Assembly: GCA_965248805.1 (NCBI GenBank)
Contig: CBDFKJ010000006.1
Location: forward strand, 310,001-374,000
Reading direction: 5' to 3'
Length of the DNA: 64,000 bases
From: CBDFKJ01 sp965248805
GTDB lineage: Bacteria > Pseudomonadota > Alphaproteobacteria > UBA6615
Position numbers and translations under genes: made by a program. The notes beneath the pieces are model-generated. The model was not told where the DNA came from. It was given only the letters and a program-made list of their open reading frames with translations, and did no database searches. This document shows, one piece after another, positions 44,226 through 51,734 of this stretch (its first letter is position 1; each line of letters starts with the position of its first letter).

Positions 44226-44417
44226 ATGCAGGCTATGTGGATCATTGATAAAGCGCGCCGAAGGCACAAGGAAACCAGGTTGTGGTGGGAAAGGCACGTG
44301 CGTCCCTTTTTGCCAGACGATGAGGTTGAGTGGAAAGACGTTCCGATGTTCGAGCGGTTTGTGACACTACCCAGAATGAAGCGGAAATCGGACATCATCC
44401 GGAGCAGCACAAGGTAA
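44226..44417 (+). CDS. Phage hypothetical protein
   Basis: The product has 63 residues with RRRHKETRLWWERHVRPFL. It lies between two copies of the repeat and is more AT-rich than its neighbours. No domain. Confidence 0.45.
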   Translation: MQAMWIIDKARRRHKETRLWWERHVRPFLPDDEVEWKDVPMFERFVTLPRMKRKSDIIRSSTR

Positions 44418-44431
44418 ATGGGCCGCGGGGC

Positions 44432-44459
44432 GCAGAGCTAGTACATTGAAAAAGAAGGC
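44432..44459 (+). repeat. GCAGAGCTAGTACATTGAAA motif, copy 3
   Basis: Located 14 bases after a stop codon; its 3' end runs into the hairpin at 44453. Confidence 0.65.
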
Positions 44460-44475
44460 ACAAAGTGTGCCTTCT
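44453..44475. terminator. Hairpin AGAAGGCACA / TGTGCCTTCT
   Basis: A perfect 10-base stem with a three-base loop, directly after copy 3 of the repeat and just before an ATG at 44483. It may hide or regulate that start. Confidence 0.5.
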
Positions 44476-44482
44476 GTCTAAA

Positions 44483-45031
44483 ATGTCCCATAAATATGCA
44501 TCAGATTATGCAGGAAAATGGGACATCCTGAGCACCTGGGCGACCGGCACTGGCATTGCCGAACGCGCCCAAGCGCTAGGCGTGGCGGGAGCCGCCCTGG
44601 CGCTCAACCGGCAAAACGGACTGGAATTTTGCGGTATGAAGGATGAAGGGCGCCAATGCCTATGCGGCGGCCGACGACGTGCTCGCCGATCTCATGCTGG
44701 CCGGCCGGGCGCTGAGGCATCTGCCACCGGAGCGCCTCGATCGCGCCGTGGCCTGGTGGCCAAGCATCGTCCGCGACACCAGCGAGGCATACGGCTACCA
44801 CGCAGCGGTAGCGCCGCGTCTGCGCGCGACGCTCGACGAAATCAACGCACTCGATCGTGTGCTGGACGCGGCCTGGGTCTTGGACGGAAGCGAGCGCCGG
44901 CTTGTGCTGGCGCGGGCAATGGGCTTCTCCTGGCGGCGCATCATGCGCCAGCGCAGACGGCGTGGCGACGGGCTGCGGCACGAAAGCCTCAAGCGCCAGT
45001 TCAGGGATTGCGTTCTGCGCATGGCGGTTGA
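44483..45031 (+). CDS. Possible small HTH protein, uncertain 3' extent
   Basis: The first 45 codons look like a real protein with an HTH-like stretch (IAERAQALGVAGAALALNRQ). Beyond 44643 the frame overlaps a better gene in another frame and the product becomes arginine-rich. The true gene may be broken. Confidence 0.3.
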   Translation: MSHKYASDYAGKWDILSTWATGTGIAERAQALGVAGAALALNRQNGLEFCGMKDEGRQCLCGGRRRARRSHAGRPGAEASATGAPRSRRGLVAKHRPRHQRGIRLPRSGSAASARDARRNQRTRSCAGRGLGLGRKRAPACAGAGNGLLLAAHHAPAQTAWRRAAARKPQAPVQGLRSAHGG

Positions 45032-45050
45032 GTACGGCCAGGCAGACTGA
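44643..45050 (+). CDS. DUF6362-like phage protein
   Basis: The product has 135 residues. EINALDRVLDAAWVLDGSER and LVLARAMGFSWRRIMRQR resemble sigma-like HTH proteins (DUF6362) near phage packaging genes. It may regulate late transcription; this is inference. Confidence 0.6.
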   Translation: MKGANAYAAADDVLADLMLAGRALRHLPPERLDRAVAWWPSIVRDTSEAYGYHAAVAPRLRATLDEINALDRVLDAAWVLDGSERRLVLARAMGFSWRRIMRQRRRRGDGLRHESLKRQFRDCVLRMAVEYGQAD

Positions 45051-45162
45051 TTTGTGGCTTCGGCTCGCGTCGAGTTTTTTTTCGCTTGCGGGAAACACGG
45101 GAAACAGATATTGGGCTGTTTCTCATCAGGTTGGGCGTTGTGTGTTTCATGCCCGTACCAAT

Positions 45163-45196
45163 CCCGCCCGGTTCCCCTGCCGCGGCGGGTTTTTTT
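45163..45196 (+). terminator. Rho-independent terminator
   Basis: CCCGCC and GGCGGG pair across a loop and are followed by seven T residues. It ends the rightward replication transcript before the inverted MoxR/VWA cassette. Confidence 0.65.
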
Positions 45197-45220
45197 GTTC
45201 CCAACCATGGGAGACGCGAC

Positions 45221-45319
45221 ATGAACCGAGCAGCCGTCAAGGTCTTGGTTGGGTTCGCCGCCGGCGTGATCTGTTGCCAGACGGCGAACGCAGCCATCGA
45301 AGCTAGTGCGGGCGGATAG
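45221..45319 (+). CDS. Very short exported peptide, low confidence
   Basis: Thirty-two codons after GGGAGA. The product resembles a signal peptide (VLVGFAAGVICCQTANAA) with almost no mature part. It could be a remnant. Confidence 0.25.
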   Translation: MNRAAVKVLVGFAAGVICCQTANAAIEASAGG

Positions 45320-45373
45320 ACCACGGTCGGGTACCCCCTGGCCGCGCCGGGGCAGAACCGGCAGCCCGCTCCA

Positions 45374-45730
45374 TCAGAGCGATCCGTGCTCGCCGATCAC
45401 TACGCCGAGCTCGGCGGCAAACCACTCGGCCAGCATCGTGCGATGGCACCAGTTCGAGGGGCTGAACGGAGGTTGCTCCCAGCAGAGCAACACGGGCTCG
45501 GCGCCGCCGGCCAGAGCGTGCAGCTCGTCCCACACCGTCTGAGCATCGAGCGGGCCGAGGATGTCGCGGAAGTAGATTTCGCGATATTGAGACTCGGGCA
45601 TGCGCATCATCTCGCGGGTCGGCACGAGCGCCGTATAGGTGCGGTAGCCGGCGGGCGTTCCACGCGGCGCCCAGCGTGCGATAGAGATCCGGCCGGGGCC
45701 GGTGTAGGTCTTGAAGCTGGCGGTCTTCAT
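45374..45730 (-). CDS. DUF488-like protein
   Basis: The product has 118 residues. ISIARWAPRGTPAGYRTYTA, VLLCWEQPPFSPSNWCHRTM and LAEWFAAELG match the DUF488 pattern (conserved CWE and CHR). Its ATG overlaps the VWA-gene stop (ATGA), so it belongs to the cassette as the last gene. Function of DUF488 is not established. Confidence 0.72.
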   Translation of the reverse strand: MKTASFKTYTGPGRISIARWAPRGTPAGYRTYTALVPTREMMRMPESQYREIYFRDILGPLDAQTVWDELHALAGGAEPVLLCWEQPPFSPSNWCHRTMLAEWFAAELGVVIGEHGSL

Positions 45731-46881
45731 CAGGCTGCTCCCATGTACACGACTTCACCGAAGGGCGGCTCACTCACATATCCCGGCGCGGTCGTCGTCA
45801 CCCAAAGGGTAGGATACGCCGGCTCGTCGGGATAGCTGGAGCAGCGCAAGTCGGTCAGATAGACCACACATGCCGGATTGACGTCGGCCTCGTCGAGCCA
45901 CTCGAACGGAGGCCGAAAATTCGTCCCGCCGCCGCCGCGCGGGTGCAGCTCAATCGGCAGGTCATGCGGCGAAAACGTCTCCGCGTTGCGCAGCCGCGAA
46001 TCGCAATAGAGCACGTGGATTTCTTCCGGCATGCAGTCTTCGAGGATGCTCGTGAGCTCGGCCGCGAACTGGTTCATCTCGGACTGCGAGACGCTGCCGC
46101 TGGTGTCGATGGCAACCGCTATCGGCGGCATCTGCTCCGACCGGCACGAGGGCAGGTAGACGCCTTGATGCACAAAGCGCCGGTTGGGCGGGGTCCAGCG
46201 GTATTCCTGCTTCGCGGACATTTCGACGAAGCGGCGGAGTATCTCGCGCCAGTCGGCCTTCGGGCGCAGCACTTCGTCGACCAGGCGCGCAAGGTCGCCG
46301 GGTAGCTTGCCTGCGTTCTTGGCGATGGTTGCGGACTGGGCCACCGCCTGACGCCACTCGGCTTCGGCGGACGCCAGTTCGGCCGGCGACGGGTTGCCGT
46401 TGTCGCCGGGGGCATCCATGACGCCGCCGCAGCGGCCGGGATCGGGGCAGTTGCCGTCCTGTCCGCCACCGCCGCCGCCGGACTGAGCCGGCGGCAGGCG
46501 GTTGTAGATGGCTTCGGCGCTCAAACCCGAATAGTTCGGGTCGAGTAACGCCCCTTCGGGCAACGTAAAGCCGTTGTCGATCAAGACGGGGTTGATCGCG
46601 TAGTCCGCGGCCGTGTTCCACCGTTCGGCATCGCGTTGACCGCGGCGGGTATGGTGATTGCAGGCCGGGTGCATGACCTCGTGAGCGAGCACGCCCACGA
46701 GTTCGTCCATGCTGAGTCCGTCAACGAACGAAGGGTTGAAGTAAACGTCGCGGCCGTTCGTCGCCATCGTCTCGATGTTGGGGTTTTCGATCAGGCCCAT
46801 GCGCAGGGCCAGCGAGCCGAAGAACGGCTGCGATAGGACCAGACGGGTCCGCGCCTTGGTGAGTTTCGTTCTGGTTTCCAT
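45730..46881 (-). CDS. VWA-domain protein with N-terminal metallopeptidase-like domain (DUF2201-like)
   Basis: The product has 383 residues. The N-terminal domain carries a zinc-peptidase HEVMH at residues 67-71 followed by HPACNHHTRR and NTAADYAIN. A glycine-rich linker (about 133-165) joins it to a VWA domain with a complete MIDAS: D259-x-S261-x-S263, T320 in GGGGTNF and D344 in LTDL. Such proteins act with MoxR AAA+ ATPases, which lies two genes upstream. Substrate unknown. Both catalytic and metal sites look intact. Confidence 0.88.
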   Translation of the reverse strand: METRTKLTKARTRLVLSQPFFGSLALRMGLIENPNIETMATNGRDVYFNPSFVDGLSMDELVGVLAHEVMHPACNHHTRRGQRDAERWNTAADYAINPVLIDNGFTLPEGALLDPNYSGLSAEAIYNRLPPAQSGGGGGGQDGNCPDPGRCGGVMDAPGDNGNPSPAELASAEAEWRQAVAQSATIAKNAGKLPGDLARLVDEVLRPKADWREILRRFVEMSAKQEYRWTPPNRRFVHQGVYLPSCRSEQMPPIAVAIDTSGSVSQSEMNQFAAELTSILEDCMPEEIHVLYCDSRLRNAETFSPHDLPIELHPRGGGGTNFRPPFEWLDEADVNPACVVYLTDLRCSSYPDEPAYPTLWVTTTAPGYVSEPPFGEVVYMGAA

Positions 46882-46892
46882 GTCTCGTCTCC

Positions 46893-47756
46893 TTAAGCGA
46901 CGTAGCCGGACATCGCGCCGAGGATCTGCTCAGCGTCGTTCGCCTGCTGCTCGCGGGCGGCCTCGTCGAAGTCCTTCGAGTTCGGCCGCAGCACGGACGG
47001 ATCGTTGCGGCAGAGCTTTGCCGCTACGTCCTGGCGCATCCGCTCAAGCTCCGGGTCGTCCGCGATATTGAGTTTCGGCAGCAGGTCGACCAGTTCGCGC
47101 AAATTGCCGACCAGCGTGTCGTGGAAACGGTTGTCCGTGTCGGACAGCCGCTCGGTCATGTGCTCTACCGACTTGTGGAGGCGCTTCCAGCACTCGTCGG
47201 TCGCATCATGGAGGATGTTGCGGGTCCGGCTCTCGATGTCTGCCTGGATGCGCTGGACCTCGGAGGCGTTGAGACTGACCCGGAAATCGGCCTGATCGGG
47301 CAGCGGGCTCACTATGGTCTCGAAGGCGAACCGCGAGCGGATCTGGTGGACTTCGGGGTAATCGTTCGGGTCGAACATGCCGTTGAGCGCCGCCTTCGCA
47401 TCGTTCACATACTGGACGTAGTTGCGCTCGAACGCGTCGGCCGCTGCGTCGAACGCGGTCTTGAAGTCGCGCTGCTGGTCCATGTACTCGAAATACGCCG
47501 CCGCCGGCAGGATACGGGCGCCCCAATCTTCCCACGACAGCGTGTGCTCGTAGTGGTGGGTCCGGGCCTGGTTCGCGACCTTCGTCACGTCGGCCAGCGC
47601 GGCCTTTGCGATCAGGCTCTTGTTCCAGCGGCCGGCGTCGGTGCTCGCGTTGTGGTGATCGAGGACTTCCCGTGTCACCTTCTTGTCGAACTTGCGGCCC
47701 GACCAGACGTTGATCGCCTGGCGCACCAGCATGGCTTTCTCGGTCAGATTGCTCAT
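46893..47756 (-). CDS. DUF3150-like protein between MoxR and VWA
   Basis: The product has 287 residues, mostly helical. The start (LTEKAMLVRQAINVWSGRKF, DKKVTREVLDHHN) fits my memory of DUF3150, which occurs beside MoxR genes. Other parts are WGARILPAAAYFEYMDQQRD and MTERLSDTDNRFHDTLVGNL. It overlaps the MoxR stop by four bases, so the two are co-expressed. It may bridge ATPase and VWA protein. Confidence 0.6.
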   Translation of the reverse strand: MSNLTEKAMLVRQAINVWSGRKFDKKVTREVLDHHNASTDAGRWNKSLIAKAALADVTKVANQARTHHYEHTLSWEDWGARILPAAAYFEYMDQQRDFKTAFDAAADAFERNYVQYVNDAKAALNGMFDPNDYPEVHQIRSRFAFETIVSPLPDQADFRVSLNASEVQRIQADIESRTRNILHDATDECWKRLHKSVEHMTERLSDTDNRFHDTLVGNLRELVDLLPKLNIADDPELERMRQDVAAKLCRNDPSVLRPNSKDFDEAAREQQANDAEQILGAMSGYVA

Positions 47757-48763
47757 GACATCACCTCATGATGCTCGGACACCCACTCGATGTAGGCGCG
47801 GGTGTTGGCCACCGCCGGGTCGCGGTCGAGCGCGTCCTTGACCAGCAGCACGCTGAACTCGTCGGGCAACCGGTTCGCGTAGGTCACCACCCGGTCCATG
47901 TTGCCTTCGGTCGCCTTGCGGGCCAGCGCGGTCGAGATCGCATAGAGCGTCGCCGCTTCCTCGGGGATCGCCGCGCTGTCCGGGCTCATCAGGATCATGT
48001 CCGGGCTCTGGATCGAGCGGGCGATCTTGAGGAAGCCCATGAACTCGGCCGCCGCGCCCTCGCCGACAGCGCCGGCGATCAGCGGATACTCGATACCGTT
48101 GGTGACGGTGCCGGAGCCGACGATGTTGCTCACGAACTCCCACGACCGGGGCGTCGGGAAAGCTTTCTCCGAACGCTTCGGGTCGAAGTCGTGCAGCAAC
48201 TCGTCACGGAAGCGCAGGAAGGCGACAACCTCGGTGGCGATGCCGTGCTTGGTCGCCCACTTGGTCCAGTCGTCGAGGTCGACGCCGAAGTCGAGATGCA
48301 CGAACCGGTTGGTGAGCGGAGAGGGCATGCGGTGGACGACACCGCGGTCGCTCTCGCGGTTGCCGGCCGCGATGATGGTCCAGCCGGCGGGCAGCTCGTA
48401 TTCGCCCAGCTTGCGATCAAGGATCAGTTGATAGCAGGCCGCCTGGGTCAGCTGCGGCGCCGCCGTCAGCTCGTCCAGGAACAGGATGCCCTTGCCCTCG
48501 CGGGGCAGGAACTCGGGCACCGCCCAATGGGCGCGGCCGTCGCCGTTGATGTGCGGCAGGCCGCGCAGATCGACCGGGTCCAACAGAATCGCCCGGACGT
48601 CGCGCAGCTCCAGGCCGTTCTCGTCTGCGATCTGCTTGACGACCGCCGACTTGCCGACGCCGGGAGGCCCCCAGATCATGATCGGCTGCTTGATGCCGAC
48701 CAGGATGCTCAGGGCTTCGGACACCTGCGATGGTTTGAGGGTGTAGTTTGAGGTTATAGTCAT
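47753..48763 (-). CDS. MoxR-type AAA+ ATPase (phage-encoded)
   Basis: The product has 336 residues from the ATG 48763. Walker A is GPPGVGKS (32-39), Walker B ILFLDE (93-98), sensor 1 Asn in AAGN (about 135) and the arginine-finger region in SPLTNRFVHLDF. MoxR ATPases remodel partners with VWA domains. It is first in a leftward four-gene cassette with a promoter about 100 bases upstream. Confidence 0.9.
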   Translation of the reverse strand: MTITSNYTLKPSQVSEALSILVGIKQPIMIWGPPGVGKSAVVKQIADENGLELRDVRAILLDPVDLRGLPHINGDGRAHWAVPEFLPREGKGILFLDELTAAPQLTQAACYQLILDRKLGEYELPAGWTIIAAGNRESDRGVVHRMPSPLTNRFVHLDFGVDLDDWTKWATKHGIATEVVAFLRFRDELLHDFDPKRSEKAFPTPRSWEFVSNIVGSGTVTNGIEYPLIAGAVGEGAAAEFMGFLKIARSIQSPDMILMSPDSAAIPEEAATLYAISTALARKATEGNMDRVVTYANRLPDEFSVLLVKDALDRDPAVANTRAYIEWVSEHHEVMS

Positions 48764-48862
48764 TTTGCTTGCTCCTTTTCGCAGAGGGGTTGGCAATGAG
48801 CCCTGGGCGCCGTCGTCTCCCAAACTTAGGGCGCCCGGGGCTCTACTGTTTTGACAAGTACT

Positions 48863-48890
48863 ATTCTATATAATTACTTACAGACGTCAA
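48863..48890 (-). promoter_or_regulatory. Promoter of the MoxR/VWA cassette
   Basis: On the minus strand TTGACG (48885-48890) and TAGAAT (48863-48868) are 16 bases apart in a very AT-rich patch. The patch contrasts with the GC-rich surroundings. Confidence 0.6.
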
Positions 48891-48929
48891 GTAAAAAGCA
48901 ATACAAACAACGACTTAAGCTGTTATTAC

Positions 48930-49253
48930 ATGAACCAGGACACGAGGGAGTCGGCGGCGGCCCGCGGCTACGGCAGGCGTTGGCGCAAGGCGCGCAAGAC
49001 GTTCCTCGCCCGCCATTCGCTGTGTGCCATGTGCCAGGCCGAAGGCCGCGTCATCGCAGCGACGCTGGTCGACCACATCGTGCCGCATCGAGGCGACCAG
49101 GCGCTGTTCTGGGACCGCCGCAACTGGCAGCCGCTGTGCGACAGCCATCACGGATCGGCCAAGCAGCGGCACGAGGCGCGCGGCTACAGCAATGCCGTAG
49201 GGCCGAACGGCTGGCCCCTGGACCCGCTCCACCCCGCCAACAGAAGGGGATAG
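48930..49253 (+). CDS. HNH endonuclease (packaging type)
   Basis: The product has 107 residues. CAMC, DHIVPHRGDQ, FWDRRNWQPLCDSHHGSAK give the zinc-binding ββα-metal nuclease common beside terminase genes, where it supports DNA cleavage in packaging. Confidence 0.9.
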   Translation: MNQDTRESAAARGYGRRWRKARKTFLARHSLCAMCQAEGRVIAATLVDHIVPHRGDQALFWDRRNWQPLCDSHHGSAKQRHEARGYSNAVGPNGWPLDPLHPANRRG

Positions 49254-49347
49254 GGGGAGTCCAAACTAGAGCCGGTCGGCGCGTAGACCGGCGTTGGAGG
49301 TTTCTCGTCTCGCGAACGAAATTAACTAGGGGGGGGTGCGTTCACTC

Positions 49348-50682
49348 ATGTTCGTCGGTTCGGTGCCGCGCCCGGTGGTCGATCAGATCCTGCGGACGGT
49401 CGATTTTGGGGCCTGGGGCAGCGTCCATGTGTGCTGCTCGGGCTCGTTCCGCGTGGACCGCGCGATCAAGGCCGGTTATCCGGCGTGCCGGGTGATCTCG
49501 AACGACGTGTCGCTGTTCTCGGTGGCGCTGGGGCACCTGCTGACAGGCCGGCCCGTCGATGTCCGCTTCACCGGCAGGCTCGCGTTCATCGAGGGACGCA
49601 TCGGCGGCGCGCCGGCCGAGCGCGTGGCGGCGGTGATGGTCGCCGTGGACATGGCGCGGTACCGCGGCAAGAACGAGTGGGCGCAAACCCACTTCGCACA
49701 CTACGAGACGGCGTTTGCGGACTTCCTCGGGCGCGCACTAGAGCGCCTGGACGCGATGCTCGCCGGTCCACGGCCTGACGGGTTCGTCGCCGGCGACTTC
49801 CGGCAAATGCCGGCGCTGGCGCGCAAGGCCGGCGGCGGTATCGTGGCCTTTCCGCCAACGTACAAGGGCGGCTACGAGCGGCTGTTTCGCTTCGTCGACG
49901 ACAACACCGAGTGGCGGCGGCCGGCTTACGAGGTTTGGGACCCGGCGGACCTGGCAACCTGGGTGCGCGGCATTCACGACCAGGGTCTGCCGTACTGCGT
50001 CTTCTCCGATCACCTGCTCGAAGATGGCGCGTTGTGTCCGGTGACCGGCTACTGCAACGACGGTCGGCGCACGGTCTACACATACGCAAGCGCCGGCGGC
50101 TCATCGCTGCGGGCAACGCACCACCGCTCGACGCCGTTCCTGTACGAAGCGGTCGACCCTGCGGCACTGACGTCGCACACGAAGGTCGACCTTGTTCAGA
50201 CGGACTCGGCGAAGCTGAACTTTCTGAAAGACCGCTATCTGTCCAAGGGCATCGCCCATGTATCGGGCGGCTTGAACTTCCTCGTCTACCTCGACGAGAA
50301 GCTGGCGGGAGCTTTCATCTACCAGCGCTCGAAGTTCGGGGACACGAGCGCGATCTATCTGTTGAGCGACTTCGCCATCTGCCGACACCGCAGGATGTCG
50401 AAACTGATCGCGCTGCTCGCTACCAGTCACGTGCCGGTGTCGATCTTCGAGCGGCGCGAGCTGGTCCGGGTCGCCCGGCTCTACACCACGGCGTTCACCG
50501 ACAAGCCGGTGTCGATGAAGTACCGCGGCGTCTTCACGCTCGCGGCCCGCGGAGAGGGGATGCTGAACTATGAAAGCGAAGTCAGACGCCGGTCTCCACA
50601 AGCGCTCTACGAAGGCTGGTATCGGCGCTGGGCTCAAGACGCGGGCCGTCACCAAGGAACTGCGCGGGCTGAAGCTGCTTGA
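49348..50682 (+). CDS. Putative DNA-modification protein: methylase-like N-terminus and Mom-like C-terminus
   Basis: The product has 444 residues from the ATG 49348, which follows a G7 tract; a GTG 12 bases earlier is possible. The N-terminal half (VHVCCSGSFRVDRAIKAGYP, VISNDVSLFSVALG, AFPPTYKGGYERLFRFV) looks like a D12-class adenine methylase in which the DPPY motif reads FPPT, so ordinary methylation is doubtful. The C-terminal part (LLSDFAICRHRRMSKLIALL, ERRELVRVARLYTTAFTDKP, VSMKYRGVF) recalls the phage Mu Mom acyltransferase-like fold, which modifies adenine. The match is from memory. A ParB-like gene overlaps its end. Confidence 0.55.
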   Translation: MFVGSVPRPVVDQILRTVDFGAWGSVHVCCSGSFRVDRAIKAGYPACRVISNDVSLFSVALGHLLTGRPVDVRFTGRLAFIEGRIGGAPAERVAAVMVAVDMARYRGKNEWAQTHFAHYETAFADFLGRALERLDAMLAGPRPDGFVAGDFRQMPALARKAGGGIVAFPPTYKGGYERLFRFVDDNTEWRRPAYEVWDPADLATWVRGIHDQGLPYCVFSDHLLEDGALCPVTGYCNDGRRTVYTYASAGGSSLRATHHRSTPFLYEAVDPAALTSHTKVDLVQTDSAKLNFLKDRYLSKGIAHVSGGLNFLVYLDEKLAGAFIYQRSKFGDTSAIYLLSDFAICRHRRMSKLIALLATSHVPVSIFERRELVRVARLYTTAFTDKPVSMKYRGVFTLAARGEGMLNYESEVRRRSPQALYEGWYRRWAQDAGRHQGTARAEAA

Positions 50683-51319
50683 GAAGAACGCCCGCTACAT
50701 GCAGCCGGCGCAGTTCGAGCGTCTGGTGGACAATCTTCGTAAGGACGGCTGCCTGACCACGGCGCCGCTGATCCACGAAGACACGGTGCTGAGCGGCAAC
50801 CACCGGGTTCAGGCGGCGATCGCGGCCGGCATCGAGGTTGCGGACTGCATCGAGATCATCTCGCCGCTCACGGCCGAGCAGCGGGTTGCGATCCAGCTCT
50901 CGCACAACGCCATCGAAGGTGAGGACGATCCCAACACGCTGCGCGAGCTGTATGACGCGCTTGGCTTCGATGCCAAGACCTACTCCGGGTTGACCGACGA
51001 CATGTTCGACAAGGCGTCGCCGGTGGATATCGCGAGCCTCGCGGTCGGAGCGCCGGAGTATCACGAGATGTCCGTGCAGTTCCTGCCGGCCGAGGCGGAA
51101 CAGTTCGAAGCGGCGCTGGCCCGCATCGAGCGGAAGTCCAACCGCGCCGGCACCGTGCACGTCGCGCGTTTCGAGGACTTCGATGTGATCTTCGATGCCG
51201 TGATCGCGGTCAAGGAACGGGAGGACGTGCACAACTCGGCGATCGCGCTGCGGCGCATGGCGGAGCTGGCGCTGGAGCGTCTTGAGACGCTCGCGGAGAC
51301 CGACGGTGCGCGGACGTAA
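50570..51319 (+). CDS. ParB-like nuclease domain protein
   Basis: The product has 249 residues. ARYMQPAQFERLVDNLRKDG and VLSGNHRVQAAIAAGIEV are the ParB/Srx fold signature, with the GNHR box that binds nucleotide. It overlaps the preceding gene by 113 bases and the terminase small subunit by 14. Partner of the modification protein by context. Confidence 0.82.
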   Translation: MKAKSDAGLHKRSTKAGIGAGLKTRAVTKELRGLKLLEKNARYMQPAQFERLVDNLRKDGCLTTAPLIHEDTVLSGNHRVQAAIAAGIEVADCIEIISPLTAEQRVAIQLSHNAIEGEDDPNTLRELYDALGFDAKTYSGLTDDMFDKASPVDIASLAVGAPEYHEMSVQFLPAEAEQFEAALARIERKSNRAGTVHVARFEDFDVIFDAVIAVKEREDVHNSAIALRRMAELALERLETLAETDGART

Positions 51320-51734
51320 GCCGAAGACCGGCCACATCACGCTGGTCCACAACCAGGACGTCATCGTCCCGGATTATCTAAGCGGAGCGGCGCGCAAGGA
51401 GTATGTCCGCGTGGCCCGCCTGCTCACGCGCCTGGACCAGTGGTCCGACCTGTTCGTGTCCGAGCTCGCGATCTACGCCGAGGCGTTCGCGGACTGGCGT
51501 GAAGCCAGCGAGCATCTGGAGAGAACCGGCAAGATCATCAAGTCACCGTCCGACTTTCCGATCCAGAACCCGTGGCTGGCGATCCGCAACAAGGCCCGCG
51601 AGACGATGATGAAGGCGGCGGCCGACATGGGGCTCAACCTGGTCAGCCTGGCGCGGTCGCAGGCGCCTTCGGCGAGAAAGGGCTACGGTGCCGCGCAGGA
51701 ACAGTCCGAGGCCACGGAGTTCTTCGAGCACTGA
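51306..51734 (+). CDS. Terminase small subunit (P27 family)
   Basis: The product has 142 residues with GTG start at 51306. MRGRKPKTGH, ELAIYAEAFADWREASEHLE and NPWLAIRNKARETMMKAA are typical of P27-type small subunits, which recognise phage DNA for packaging. It overlaps both neighbours. Confidence 0.85.
   Translation: MRGRKPKTGHITLVHNQDVIVPDYLSGAARKEYVRVARLLTRLDQWSDLFVSELAIYAEAFADWREASEHLERTGKIIKSPSDFPIQNPWLAIRNKARETMMKAAADMGLNLVSLARSQAPSARKGYGAAQEQSEATEFFEH

Noticed and set aside
48851..48880. Rightward promoter with TTGACA at 48851
   Set aside because: The only good TATAAT match is at 12 bases, too close; at 17 bases the hexamer is weak. The leftward promoter in the same patch is better.
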